In this document: in pieces, positions 8,753 to 18,482 of the stretch | Layout of the letters: every line of letters begins with the position of its first letter | How positions within the stretch are numbered: the first letter of the stretch is position 1 | Assembly (NCBI GenBank): GCA_963840075.1 | Contig: CAWIXS010000006.1 | Coordinates: 10,609 to 74,608, forward strand | Direction: 5' to 3' | Length of the DNA: 64,000 bases | Source of the DNA: AWTP1-13 sp963840075 | Lineage (GTDB): Bacteria; Pseudomonadota; Alphaproteobacteria; Rhizobiales; Hyphomicrobiaceae | Translations under genes and position numbers: made by a program | The notes under the pieces: model-generated | What the model saw: only the letters and a program-made list of their open reading frames with translations | What the model was told of the DNA's origin: nothing | Database searches by the model: none

Positions 8753-9144
8753 TAAACTTTCATCGGTGGTGGCAATGAAAGAGAACGTGGGGCAGGTGAA
8801 AGGGAGTTACGGCTGCGGAGGACCAAACATGGGCCCACTACGGCCGATGCGAGCGCGACTTATACACCCAGCGGCCTGAAGAACTGGATGGTTCGATTCG
8901 GGATGTCGCGAGCAAATACCTCGACAGCTACCTGGACCGGCGCTGCATGATCGATCGGGACCGCCATCCTAGCGCACCATCCCATCGCCACTGCTACGTA
9001 GGATGCTACGTCAGTGCTGAACAGAGCCATCGAGCTTGCCGTAAACCTCCGGCCGCGCTGGATGGTTCGAACAAAGCAGAATACGGCGGTTAGGGAGGCA
9101 AGGAAGATATCGCCGACAAAGTCCCCCGGTGTTCTGAACGTCTC
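8753..9144. other. Intergenic region with no recognised gene
   Basis: About 390 bases between the convergent GH130 and pfkB genes. Short frames on both strands have no recognisable product and no hairpin with a T-run is apparent. Confidence 0.5.
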
Positions 9145-10080
9145 TCAAAGCGGTTGCAGGCGGACCTGCGGATGGAGACGCAACACGTCATCTGCCTTGC
9201 ACAGCTCGGTCCCCGCCGAGAGCAGCGCCGCTGAGCCGGCGGCCATGCCGTACCGGAAGGCATTCTCGATGCCCTGACCTGTCGCAAGGCTCCAGATCAT
9301 GGCGCCGAGGAAGCTGTCGCCGGCGCCGACTGCGCTGACCGGCTTCACCGGCAATGCGGGCGCATAGAGAGCCTGCCGCCGCGTCACAAGCAGGCCTCCA
9401 TGTTGGCCCAGCGTGAGCGCAACGACCTCCGCGGCCCCCCGCTCGATCAGATCACGGCCGGCAGAGAGCCGCTGCTCCTGCCCGTCAAGCGTCGATCCGG
9501 TCAGCTCCTGCAGCTCGCGCAAGTTCGGCTTGGCGAGAAATACACCCTCTGCAAGGGCGGCCGCCAAGGCGGGGCCGGACGTATCGACGACCACCTTGGC
9601 CCCCAGCGCTTTTGCCGCGTGGGCGGCTCTGGCAAAAAAATCGTCGGGAACACCAGCCGGCAGGCTGCCGCTCGCGACGAAAAAGCTTGGCGCTGGCTGC
9701 ATCTGTGCGACCGCTGCGAGGCATCTGCGACATTCGGCGTGGGTGAGCTCGGGGCCGGGCAGCAGGAAGCGATACTGTTTTCCTGTCTTACTTTCTTCAA
9801 CGGTGAAGCTCTCGCGTGTGTCCTGCGACAGTGAAATTGTCTCGCTGGCGAGGCCTTCCGCGTCCACGAGCCGGCGCAACAGATCGCCGATCGGGCCGCC
9901 GACCGGGTAGATGGCGCGCACCTCACCGCCGAGCCTGGCAATGACGCGCGCCACGTTGACGCCGCCGCCCCCCGGATCACGGCGCACCGACGTGCTGCGG
10001 AGCTTGTGCGTCGGCAGCACCCGCGCAACATCGGCGGAGATGTCGATGGCGGGATTCATGGTCAGGGTAACGATGCTCAT
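9145..10080 (-). CDS. pfkB: PfkB-family sugar kinase (6-phosphofructokinase II / 1-phosphofructokinase-like)
   Basis: The 311-residue protein starts MSIVTLTMNPAIDIS, the standard opening of PfkB/FruK/LacC kinases. It carries GGGGVNVARVIARLGG (about residue 37) and the C-terminal signature VGAGDSFLGAMIW (about 250), where Asp is the catalytic base and the GAGD loop the anion hole. It would phosphorylate fructose-6-phosphate, or a related sugar phosphate, with ATP. The start at 10080 is preferred over the longer frame upstream because homology begins there. It is a single gene without an evident operon. Confidence 0.88.
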   Translation of the reverse strand: MSIVTLTMNPAIDISADVARVLPTHKLRSTSVRRDPGGGGVNVARVIARLGGEVRAIYPVGGPIGDLLRRLVDAEGLASETISLSQDTRESFTVEESKTGKQYRFLLPGPELTHAECRRCLAAVAQMQPAPSFFVASGSLPAGVPDDFFARAAHAAKALGAKVVVDTSGPALAAALAEGVFLAKPNLRELQELTGSTLDGQEQRLSAGRDLIERGAAEVVALTLGQHGGLLVTRRQALYAPALPVKPVSAVGAGDSFLGAMIWSLATGQGIENAFRYGMAAGSAALLSAGTELCKADDVLRLHPQVRLQPL

Positions 10081-10255
10081 AATCGTTTCTAACACGCCGC
10101 TTCTGCAACCGCACCTCCTGGACCGCACCGGATCTGACGTCTGAAGCGTGCCTTCGTCTGTCATGCGATGGAATGCAACCCTACGGGAGGTGGTGAGCTG
10201 AGAATCGAGCTACCTGCACCGGGCTTGCGAGGAGAAAGCCCATGTCTAACACCGC

Positions 10256-10321
10256 AGCGATCTGATCGAGTTCAAGCGCCAGGTGGCGCAGGAGTATCTT
10301 GCCGGCGAGACATGGGCTCAC
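10256..10321 (+). pseudogene. IS3-family OrfA transposase fragment
   Basis: This short stretch reads SDLIEFKRQVAQEYLAGET, very like the N-terminal helix of IS3/IS150-type OrfA proteins, where FKRQVAQE(F/Y)LAGETL leads into the helix-turn-helix. Nothing of the rest is present: the frame breaks immediately before and after. It is a molecular fossil of a former insertion. Confidence 0.5.
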
Positions 10322-11011
10322 CAAGCTCCCCGAGATCAGCCGGCGCGATGATTGCCGCAATGAGGGTGATGATCATGATCCGGTGATACGATTTGGGCTC
10401 GCTTCCGCGAGATATGCGGGAGGCCGAGGTCTCCTTTGGGTCAGTCGCGTCGAGGGCCAATCGCCCGACGGAAGATGTCATCGGGAAGCAGACGTAGGTC
10501 AAGCGCGAACGCCATCCACTGAGCCACGAAGATCGAAATCTTACCAGCGACCCGTCGTGACGACGCGATACCTCAACGAGCGGACGTGGTCGGTGACGGC
10601 CTACCTGTCGCCGAGCCTGGATCGGTCGAGGTCCGCTTTTGTATAGCCGGGACGATGGGCAGGGGGTCGGACTCGGAGTCGACACTCGCACTGATCTGAA
10701 ACCTTCCGTCGGTCGGCAGACGCGACGTGCCACGTGCGGACTCATGCAGCGCAGCAAGCGACGTGCACTGGTTGCCTTTCCACGGCCGCTGATCGACGTT
10801 CCAGGCCATTGATGATGCTCAATCTGGTGGGTCATTCTTCGACGCCGATCCACAATCTGACCTCATTTCGGTGCAGGGAGCGGTGGACTAGGCGTCCCGG
10901 ATTTGAACCCCTCAAGGGTCCAGTCGTAGACCGAAACGCTGGTACGAATGGCCCCAAGTCGCGGTGCGCTCAAGTCTAAGATCACCACAATCACCGCCGT
11001 CCACACGGCGG
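10322..11011. other. Degenerate region downstream of the IS3 fragment
   Basis: About 690 bases in which I find no supportable gene. Frames on both strands are interrupted and lack domains. Together with the OrfA fossil it reads as decayed accessory DNA. Confidence 0.5.
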
Positions 11012-11679
11012 TCAGTACCGTGGCAAGGACATAGGTTTTTTGCTGTTCAGTCCAAGCTGGTAGCCTAGTGCGCCCATCGAGATCAGCGCCATCCCGATCA
11101 ACAGCCAGAACAACGGGGGCGGGAATTTGCTCTCATGGGCGAAGCGCGCGGCTGTGCTCATGTCGAACATGTTATTGAGTGCAGTCATGAGCGAGACAAC
11201 GACGGGGTCTGTGCGTTCGCGAGCGACAGCGGAAACATGTCCCCAAATCTCGGTCCGCAGGCCCGACGTGCGCGTGTTGATCGCTTCGATGATCGACGTC
11301 TCACGGGGGGCTTGCACATATTCCTTCCGTGCTTGACCGTAGTCCGCAATTAACCGAGCAATCTCATGCCCCCGGGGATGGGTGATTGCCTTGGCTCGTA
11401 GCCAAGCCGTCCCAATGGCATTGGCCTCATTCAATATCCCTTGCCGGCGCTCGTTGAAACGTGCGCTGCCAAAGGAAAGCGTGAGGGCCAGAACAAAGGC
11501 GAGCAACCCGAGCAATCCGCCGACGACCGACCGACGCCCTCGACTTGACTTGGCGCTTTGCTTGCCAAGCGCCCCCGTCCTAGCGAGTAGCCGATTTCAT
11601 GCGCGACAATCTGGCTTAGAAACAAAAGGAAGCCAAATGCCAGCAAGCTCCATGCCGCGATTTCTGCAAGAAACTCCAT
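11012..11679 (-). pseudogene. DUF4239-like membrane protein, frameshifted
   Basis: The reverse strand from an ATG at 11679 begins MEFLAEIAAWSLLAFGFLLF (first membrane span) and AHEIGYSLGR. The sense continues only after a -1 shift near 11571-11581 into a second frame reading GKQSAKSSRGRRSVVGGLLG, a second span (LLAFVLALTLSFGSARFNER), a periplasmic or cytoplasmic helical domain and a C-terminal span pair (LFWLLIGMALISMGALGYQL). The shift sits in a run of five C/G bases, so a homopolymer deletion, real or a sequencing error, is likely. The product resembles bestrophin-like/DUF4239 membrane proteins of unknown function. Confidence 0.6.
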
Positions 11680-11910
11680 GAGATCGGCTCCGTACTTGGC
11701 GAGGCAAACAAGGATATTCGGATCGAGTTCACGGATGCGTGCTTCCGACCACCGGTCTCGACCTGGATCGGCTGTTCCCGCAGGTGCACCTCGGGCGGGG
11801 GCCCGGCGCCGGCCCCGGTGCCAGGCGCGCCGTTGCGATGGGCCGGCATTTGAAACCCTTCCCGCATCCGGACTCGTGCACCGCAGCAGGAACAACGGCG
11901 CGAGCTGGCT

Positions 11911-12699
11911 TCACGGTATAAGCTGCTGCCGCAAGGCCTCCGCGACGGCTTGGGTTCGGCTGCGAGCGCCGAGCTTGATCTGCGCTTTTTTCAGGTGGCT
12001 GCGGATTGTCTCCTCGCCAAGACCGAGTGCTTTGGCGACCTCGCGGGTTTGCGCCCCGGTCGAGACCAATCGCAGAACGGCCAGCTCCCGAGGCGTCAAG
12101 TGAGCGTGCTGCGCAAATATGCTCGGATCACGATCAACAAGTTGCTCCAGGCGGAGTGCCGCAAAGCTGGCGGCGGCGAGAATCATGATCCTCAGCGGTT
12201 GCGTCACGATGTTGGAAAGCTCTTTGCTCGACCAGAAAGCCACGACCCAACGACCGCCAACTGGACAAGTCAGTCCATCACGCATCCCATGCTTGCGAGC
12301 CAAGTCGTACGTCCAGGTGTCAACTCCAATTGGTTGGTGCATCCGCCTAACCTCAGTCCACGTATGCATAGCCATACTGGTCGCGGCCAAGTACAGCATT
12401 GGACGGAATTTGCCTCGCGTGAGAGCGTCATGTTCTTCCCACCAACCCTCAGGAATACTCTTGTGAACGAAGGCCGATTTTCCGAGCTGGACGGCCCCCC
12501 AATCTCCAGACTTTGTGGGGAACCGCGCTGCGCCCAGGACCGACAGCGGCAGGTGCCGTGTCGTGATGGCATGTAGTTCGTTCAGTACGTCGTCAGGGGA
12601 CCGTAGCTCATCGACATCATTCGCGTAGCCGATGAGTTTGGTCTGCAAGTCCGCAAACGCGGCTTGTCCACCAGGGGTGACAAATTTCAGGACGGCCAT
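11911..12699 (-). CDS. LuxR-family transcriptional regulator
   Basis: The 262-residue protein has an N-terminal region of about 180 residues compatible with an autoinducer-binding (or similar ligand-binding) domain: WWEEHDALTRGKFRPMLY and DGLTCPVGGRWVVAFWSS follow the LuxR/SdiA pattern. The C-terminal helix-turn-helix (about 197-255) reads LTPRELAVLRLVSTGAQTRE and then GLGEETIRSHLKKAQIKLGA. The start MAVLKF at 12699 is chosen for the AGGGAGAACAG ribosome-binding site upstream. No luxI gene is in the window, so it would be a LuxR solo if it binds acyl-homoserine lactones. Targets are unknown. Confidence 0.8.
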   Translation of the reverse strand: MAVLKFVTPGGQAAFADLQTKLIGYANDVDELRSPDDVLNELHAITTRHLPLSVLGAARFPTKSGDWGAVQLGKSAFVHKSIPEGWWEEHDALTRGKFRPMLYLAATSMAMHTWTEVRRMHQPIGVDTWTYDLARKHGMRDGLTCPVGGRWVVAFWSSKELSNIVTQPLRIMILAAASFAALRLEQLVDRDPSIFAQHAHLTPRELAVLRLVSTGAQTREVAKALGLGEETIRSHLKKAQIKLGARSRTQAVAEALRQQLIP

Positions 12700-13304
12700 T
12701 CTGTTCTCCCTAAGTGCGTCGCCACACGACACATAGGGATCAGCATCAATGGCGGTGCCATCCGTGCAATTACCCAATCGTGGGGAGTGAATTCAGGGAA
12801 CCAACGCGTTACGCATAGCCCGCGCTGCCACCGCAATCACGCGCTTCGTGTCTGGCGGCCCGCCGTCGAGGACGTCAGTCTGCCGGCTGAGTTTCAGACA
12901 CGCTTCGTTCCGAAGGCTGTCGCCTCCCTCGCAGCGGGCTCGCGGTTAGCTTTGTTGCGTCGGATGGCCCAGCCCAACGGTCGAATTGGGTCATGGGCGG
13001 GCATCGTATCGGCGCTCTCGGCACGTCTCTTGTACCCCCGGATAGCTGTCGAAGTTGTTGCGCTGCCGAAGTCTTCAGCCCTGTGCCAAAAGGAGACGCA
13101 GGAGTTTATCAGACTTCGGTCACCCACGCGAACGCTGACCCTTGCGCTATACGCGTCCGAGCCCGGCAATATGGGATCGTGGCAGCAAGCACAAGAAGCT
13201 TGTCCCTCGCCGCAATTATCGACACTTGGTGCCGGCTCTTGGTTGCCTGGATACCGTCCATATCCCCGCGGGTGCTCTCAAGCCCGGCAAGCTTCGGCGG
13301 ATCA
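12700..13304. other. Intergenic region with no recognised gene
   Basis: About 600 bases between two leftward genes. Open frames on both strands are short or shadow-like and carry no domain. It must contain the promoter of the LuxR gene on the reverse strand. Confidence 0.5.
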
Positions 13305-13712
13305 CTACTCCGCCAGCTTCACCAACGGCTTGCCCTTCTCGACAATAAAGACGACCATCACTTTGGCGGACTTGCTCCCGACCGCGCCTTCGGCGTGAAT
13401 TGCGCTGTGAGGCACCTCGAAGGAATCGCCGACTTTGTAAACTTTCTCCGGCTGGCCGTCGACGTGATACCAGAATTCGCCCTCTGTCACATATACGAGC
13501 AGGGGGCCCGGATGGGAATAACGTCCCGCCTTGTGGCCCGCAACCAGTTCCGTAATGCCGAACACGACTTCGTAGTTCGATCCCGGTACGTCGACCTTGC
13601 CCAATGGGGTGCGTTTGATTGGCGACGGCTGCAACGGTGCCTGCTGGGCATAGGCGAGGCCGGCAAGTGAGAGGGCGGCCACCGAACCGACGAGCAGCGA
13701 TTTTTTGAACAT
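13305..13712 (-). CDS. Secreted cupin-domain protein
   Basis: The 135-residue protein starts at 13712 (GGAGAG ribosome-binding site) with a signal peptide, MFKKSLLVGSVAALSLAGLA ending at AYAQ. The mature part is one cupin barrel: HKAGRYSHPGPLLVYVTEGE (cupin motif 1, with His and Glu positions) and YKVGDSFEVPHSAIHAEG (motif 2, with the second His cluster). Such small periplasmic cupins bind a metal or small ligand; the specific role is not predictable. Gene order gives no partner. Confidence 0.8.
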   Translation of the reverse strand: MFKKSLLVGSVAALSLAGLAYAQQAPLQPSPIKRTPLGKVDVPGSNYEVVFGITELVAGHKAGRYSHPGPLLVYVTEGEFWYHVDGQPEKVYKVGDSFEVPHSAIHAEGAVGSKSAKVMVVFIVEKGKPLVKLAE

Positions 13713-14041
13713 CGAACTCTCCACTGGATAGCAGTCCTCGGATGCCCCGAGGTCTGCCTGTTGTGCCGACGCCTGTAGCTGAGCACCGGCTCGATTTTTC
13801 AGGGTCTCGGAGACCACTCTCCACTGGTCAGAAAGTGCTTCCGACTGTTGGGTAGTTTGTCAGTCAAACGTGGACGCGATGAATCAGCCAGGCGTATTAG
13901 TACTGAAGTTGCGGCAATGCCTGCCGCTCACAGCAACTCGTTGCGTACCAGGGGATTTCAGCACGGCGCATGGCTTGCGAGGGAGTGCTTCGGAGCTAGT
14001 TCTGAAGTATTATTGCACCGGCCCAGGGACGAGGCGGTTGC
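13713..14041. other. Divergent intergenic region
   Basis: About 330 bases between the cupin gene and the response regulator, which are divergent. It should carry both promoters. I see no clear -35/-10 pair or operator. A short GAGGCGG before 14042 serves the response regulator. Confidence 0.4.
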
Positions 14042-14717
14042 ATGAAAATTCTGGTCGTCGACGATCACGTGCTGATCCGCGAGGCGTTGCGAGGCGTCCT
14101 CAGGGAGCTCAAGGGCGATGCCGCGGTCGTCATTGAGGCGGCGGATTCGCGCCAGGCGATGCGCCAGATCGAGCAGAATCGCGACGTGAAGTTGATCCTG
14201 CTCGATCTAGCCTTGCCGGACCGGGACGGCTTCGAAATGCTAAGCGAGTTGGGCGTGCGCTACCCGACCATTTCGGTTGTCGTGCTTTCCGGCTACCACG
14301 ACCGCGACAGGGTGAGGAAAGCCCTTGATCTCGGCGCGCTCGGCTTCATACCGAAATCAGCGCAGCGTGAGGTCATGCTCAGCGCCTTCAACCTCATCTT
14401 CGCGGGCGGCATCTACATTCCGCCAGATATTCTCGGTCGTCACGAGCTCGGCAACAGGGGAACAAGCGGAGCCCACGCCCCTGAACCGACAGGTCATTGG
14501 CTCCGAGCTTGGTCTGACGGCACGTCAGATCGAAGTGCTCGCCCTGATGATGCAGGGCAAGAGCAACAAGGCAATCTGTCGTGCGCTTGAGCTCGCCGAG
14601 CCGACGGTGAAGATTCACGTTTCCGCGATCCTCAAGGCCCTAAAGGTAACCAACCGCACCGAGGCGGTCATCGCGGCCGGGGCACTGGGTTTCGGCCCCC
14701 AGCAGGACCTCGAATAG
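14042..14717 (+). pseudogene. NarL/FixJ-type response regulator, frameshifted between receiver and HTH
   Basis: Frame 1 encodes a complete receiver domain: MKILVVDDHVLIREAL with the acidic pair, phospho-acceptor Asp in LILLDLALPDRDG, VVLSGY, and Lys in GFIPKSAQREVM. A +1 shift near 14430-14460 is needed to continue into LTARQIEVLALMMQGKSNKA and TVKIHVSAILKALKVTNRTE, the LuxR/GerE output helix-turn-helix. As written, the receiver runs into about 45 foreign residues and stops at 14590. The hybrid kinase gene converges on it with only one base between stop codons, and is itself frameshifted. Either a real pseudogene or a base-level error. Confidence 0.75.
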
Positions 14718-14718
14718 A

Positions 14719-16476
14719 TTAGGGTCTCGGCGTCAGCGAGGTTTGGCCCGCGAAATCGTGGGCTTTCAAGAGCCTATGCAGCGTCGTTCGCAGCTCCATT
14801 GGCAGCACCGGCTTGTGCACCAACTGGTAACCGCGCGCGCTGGCCTCGCGAAGGAGCTCAGGCCGGGTGTCGCCGCTGATGAGGAAAGCCGGAATTGGAG
14901 CGCCGAGCGCGTCGCGCAGTCGCTCGATGGCCTCGACGCCGGTCCTCCCGTTTGCCAATCGGTAATCTGAAATGATCAAATCGGCCGGCCCGCGCTCTTG
15001 AGCCAACTGCGAGAGCACGGCGGTGTCCGATGCACCGGCCACGACACGACAGCCCCAGGTTTGCAGCAAGCCTCGCATGCCATCGAGAGCAAGTGCGTCG
15101 TCATCGATCACCACCACTAGCCTGCCCCTCGCCGGATCGGTGACCATCGCCGGTGGCTCTACAGCCCCCGCTGTCGCGCGCTGAGAACAGACCAACGGGA
15201 CTAACATGGAAAAGCGCGAACCCTTTCCCAAGCGCGAGGCCAACTCGACCGGATGTTCGAGAAGCCGGCCCAAGCGGTCAACGATCGAGAGGCCAAGTCC
15301 GAGCCCGGGGCGACGATCAGGTCCTCCGAGCTGGTAGAACTCGCCGAAGATATGCTGCCGCTGATCCTGCGGAATGCCGGGTCCGCTGTCGCATACGTCT
15401 ATGCGTAGCCGATTGCCGCGACGGCGGCAGCCAATCACGACACCGCCGCGCGCCGTGTAGCGCACCGCGTTGGATGCCAAGTTCAGCACGATCCGTTCGA
15501 GCAGTATGAAATCGCTGCGCACCCAGGCGCTGCTCGGTACTACCCCCAGGCGCAATCCCTTCTCCCGCGCGACATTGGCAAAGGTGCTTTCTATCCGCTT
15601 GAGCAGGCGCTCGATCGGAAACTCGCTGAGATTCGGCTCAAGCACGCCCGCCTCGAGCCGGGACATATCCAGTAGCGCCTCGAACAACTCGTTCATCGCG
15701 CCTACGGCGGCGTCAACTCGCACGACGAGTCGAACTCCTTTCTGTCGGATCCAACTCATCACGCAGTTGAGCAACGAACAGGTTCAATGCATGCAGGGGC
15801 TGGCGCAGATCGTGGCTCGCCGCGGCCAGAAACCGCGATTTGGCTCGGTTGGCGATCTCCAGCTGCCGGCTCTTCTCCTGAAGTTCATCAAACAATCGTG
15901 CATTCTCGATTGCGATCACCGCCTGGTCGGCAAAGGTAGCGACGAGTTCAATTTGCTCGTCGTCAAACGGGCGCACAGTGGTCCTGCTCACCAGGATCAC
16001 ACCGATCAGGTTGCCCTCGCGCAGAAGGGGCACGCCAAGATGCGTGCGAAACCCGCCCAATGTCTGGGCTTCGCGCAAGGTGTAGTCCGGGTCGGCAAGC
16101 ACATCGTGGATCTGGACGGGCTTGCCTTCCAGTTGGATGCGCCCAACGACGCTCCCTCGGCCCGGCGGAAACGTTATGGTCTTTACGTATTCAATGTACT
16201 CGGGCGGGAAGCCGTAGCTCGCGGCGCAATAGTAACCTACGTTTTTCGGGCGGAGGATCTGAGCCTTGTCCGCGTGGCAAAGCCGCGCCGCCAACTCGAC
16301 GAGCGTATCAAGCACTATCTGGAGTTCAAAGGTCGAGCGGCTGATGATCTTGAGCACATCTGCGGTGGTGGCCTGCTGCTCCAGCGCGTCGCTCAGCTGG
16401 CGCGTAAGGGCAGCTACCTGCTTTTCCAGCTCAGCATGGGATTGCCGCGGTCGGTCTTGAGCTGAGGAGCCGGCCA
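14719..16476 (-). pseudogene. GAF-HisKA-HATPase-receiver hybrid histidine kinase, frameshifted
   Basis: Starting MAGSSAQDRP at 16476, the gene encodes a coiled-coil, a GAF domain (about residues 55-205), and a HisKA box in FLAAASHDLRQPLHALNLF. After a +1 shift near 15722-15735 it continues with HATPase_c (N-box LNLASNAVRYTARGG, G-boxes DSGPGIP and GLGLGLSIVDRL) and a C-terminal receiver (VVIDDDALALDG, Asp in LIISDYRL, Lys in VHKPVLP). The extra base lies in gaaaggagttcgactcg. Repairing it gives about 585 residues, a normal length for cytosolic GAF hybrid kinases. It is the likely partner of the convergent NarL-type regulator. Confidence 0.78.
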
Positions 16477-17050
16477 TATCGACCTCTGTGAGCCACCGCC
16501 AAGAGATGCCGAACCCTACATCCGACTGGGCATCCGCGGCAAAAGCAAGGGTTAGGTTCTGGAAAGCGGACGCTGGAAGCGCCAATGTCTCAATTGGGTC
16601 AAGAGCGTCGAGCGGCAACCATCTTGCGGAACAATTAGTTGGGCACCTGACGTGAAATCAGACGCTTGCGTCTGCCGAGCAACCGCCTGCTGCCCTGTCT
16701 CTCAACCAAGGAGACAAACTCTGGCGAAGGGCGGGTGAGCGCGGTCGCTGTACCCCACACAGCGGACGTGATCGGCGACACCGGGACCATCGCCGTTTGC
16801 GTTCGGGCAAAGGTCGGCTCTTGTATAGGCGCGTTGATCGCCGTGGAGGCCGCCGTGTTCGGGCCGAACTACGCACTCGGCATGTTCTTTGTCGGCAGCG
16901 GCTTTTCGGTCCGTCCTACCTCAGAAGCGGACACTATCGGCGATGCCTCTCGCTGAGCGCATACGATAACTGGGCTTCGCAGTCGTGGATTGTGCGGGTG
17001 CAGCATCACGCCGACACTGGCTGTCGGCGACTCGACGCTGTGCCACTCGT
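16477..17050. other. Intergenic region with no recognised gene
   Basis: About 570 bases upstream of the kinase and downstream of the parA-like operon. It holds the kinase promoter and otherwise nothing I can name. A 96-codon plus frame (16666-16956) shows no domain. Confidence 0.5.
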
Positions 17051-17428
17051 CTAGGCTCTTCCCCCACCGCGACTGAAGAACGAGCTGATCTCGTTGACGT
17101 AGCCCATGAACGACGGGAGATGCCGCTCGTCGTCGGGATAGGCCGCCAGTGGCATGTAGCGCACAACCGTTTCTGGATTGATCGCCGGATCCTCAAGGAG
17201 GGCTGGACCCTCGAGGCCGTCAAAGACGGGCTGATCTTCCAGTTGGGGGTGCACGCGCCTACACGTCCCGCGCCCACCATTTCGAAGCCAGGGTTTAGGT
17301 GTTCGGCCGCTGTATGTGAAACCGCGACTCTGCATCGCAGCAATCAGCGCATCTTCGTCGCTGAAGGTAAGACCAGTCCAGTCGGTGCCATTCCAGGCTC
17401 CGCGGTTCTCCACGAAGATCCACTTCAT
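17051..17428 (-). CDS. Hypothetical protein of the ParA operon
   Basis: A 125-residue protein beginning MKWIFVENRGAWNGTDWTGL with no membrane span and no domain I recognise. It is rich in aromatic residues near both ends (AYPDDERHLPSFMGY). It overlaps the preceding small DNA-binding-like gene by 4 bases (ATGA at 17425-17428), so it is translated with the ParA operon. In partition operons the third gene is sometimes an accessory or toxin-like protein; no evidence decides this. Confidence 0.55.
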   Translation of the reverse strand: MKWIFVENRGAWNGTDWTGLTFSDEDALIAAMQSRGFTYSGRTPKPWLRNGGRGTCRRVHPQLEDQPVFDGLEGPALLEDPAINPETVVRYMPLAAYPDDERHLPSFMGYVNEISSFFSRGGGRA

Positions 17429-17691
17429 CGGCTTTCTCTCCTGAGCTTGGCCTCGATCTCGTCGAGCCCCTTCTCGAACAGCTCGACAAACGACACGTTG
17501 AGCGCCGCGGCCAGGCGGTCGACCTGCTGGCGGCGCTCGGGCGAGAAGCGCACCGTCATGGCGACTGTGCGGTTGACGCGCCGCCGGCGGCGGCCGTCCG
17601 CCCAGCCCCGGCTCGCCGCGTCGGCCTCCCGCTCAGTCCTTGCGTCGCGCGCGCTTCGCTTGAGAGCGTCGATGTCCAGCTTGCCGCTCAT
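17425..17691 (-). CDS. Small ribbon-helix-helix-like protein, candidate centromere-binding partner of ParA
   Basis: The 88-residue protein has a basic N-terminal half (WADGRRRRRVNRTVAMTVRF) and a C-terminal helical half (SPERRQQVDRLAAALNVSFV, ELFEKGLDEIEAKL). A beta-strand such as VAMTVRF followed by two helices is the ribbon-helix-helix layout of ParG/Omega/CopG proteins. Its gene overlaps the 3' end of parA by 59 bases and the next gene by 4, which strongly suggests joint expression. By analogy with ParF-ParG it would bind the intergenic repeats; this is inferred. Confidence 0.65.
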   Translation of the reverse strand: MSGKLDIDALKRSARDARTEREADAASRGWADGRRRRRVNRTVAMTVRFSPERRQQVDRLAAALNVSFVELFEKGLDEIEAKLRRESR

Positions 17692-18337
17692 CGGCTTTCC
17701 TCATGACTGCGAGAATGGCGTTCCACAACACTGCGATCTCGGCCGCGGCGTCCTTGTTCACCTCGACGCCGGCCCGCGCTTCCGCCCCGGCCCAGGCGTA
17801 ATCGGCGCGCTGGGCGATCTGCACGATGGGGTGCGAGGAGAGCAGCGCCAGTCGCTTGCACGTGCCTTCGATCAGGCCGGGGCCCACGCGCCGGTCGACG
17901 CGGTTGAGCACGAAGAGCAGCCGGTCGCGCTTGCGGTGCGTCTCGATCATCTCCAGGACCGGGTCCTGGGCCAGCAGGTCCATGGGGCTCGGCTGCAGCG
18001 GCACCACCACCACGTCGGCGTTGGCGATGGCGTCGCGCATGATGTTGACGCCGCTGCCGGGGGTATCGACCAGCAGGAAGTCGCGGTCATAGCCCGTCTG
18101 CATCAGCACCTCGACCGCGCTGGAGACGGTTGCGGCGTTCTCCAGGATCATCGGATTGTCGGTCTTGAGCTCGGGCATCTCGCGCCGGCGGGCGCACAGG
18201 TCGAGGAGGCTGCGCTGCGGGTCGAGGTCGGCGAGCAGCACGCCTTGCGCCTTTGCGGCGTGGATCGCCGCGTTGAAGGCGAGCGTCGTCTTGCCGACGC
18301 CGCCCTTCGACGAGGCAAAGGTGATCACCTTCATCAT
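17633..18337 (-). CDS. ParA-family partition ATPase
   Basis: The 234-residue protein (start MMKVITF) has the deviant Walker A KGGVGKTT at residues 11-18 with the signature lysine, the A' motif LLADLDPQRS, Walker B FLLVDTPGSG, and VVVVPLQPSPMDL. The short length without an N-terminal HTH is the type Ib (ParF-like) or orphan ParA/MinD form. It is first in a three-gene operon with a small DNA-binding-like protein and lies divergent from a membrane protein. Plasmid partition, or positioning of an integrative element, is the likely role. Confidence 0.85.
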   Translation of the reverse strand: MMKVITFASSKGGVGKTTLAFNAAIHAAKAQGVLLADLDPQRSLLDLCARRREMPELKTDNPMILENAATVSSAVEVLMQTGYDRDFLLVDTPGSGVNIMRDAIANADVVVVPLQPSPMDLLAQDPVLEMIETHRKRDRLLFVLNRVDRRVGPGLIEGTCKRLALLSSHPIVQIAQRADYAWAGAEARAGVEVNKDAAAEIAVLWNAILAVMRKADERQAGHRRSQAKRARRKD

Positions 18338-18380
18338 GGACTGCGGTCCCCGTTGCGGTCCGCACATTCGCATTGTGGCA

Positions 18381-18433
18381 GGCAATGGTCAATCACAATG
18401 ATTGCCACCGTAGCAATCTAGAGGTTGCCACTG
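18381..18433. repeat. Inverted and direct repeats of a TTGCCAC word between parA and the membrane gene
   Basis: GGCAAT at 18381-18386 is mirrored by ATTGCC at 18401-18406. ATTGCCACCG (18401-18410) recurs in the same orientation as TTGCCACTGG at 18424-18433. The same word appears twice more, in tandem, at 19935-19958 beyond the membrane gene. The position in a divergent parA promoter region suggests a centromere/operator bound by the small ribbon-helix-helix-like protein. This is inference from the pattern. Confidence 0.5.
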
Positions 18434-18482
18434 GACTCCTCGTCTGGCATGGTGCGCGGCCATCGCGACAGGGAGGGCAGGT

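Noticed and set aside
10885..10930. tRNA-like T-loop word (ggttcaaatcc on the reverse strand)
   Set aside because: The flanking bases do not form a T stem, and no acceptor, D or anticodon arms are present.
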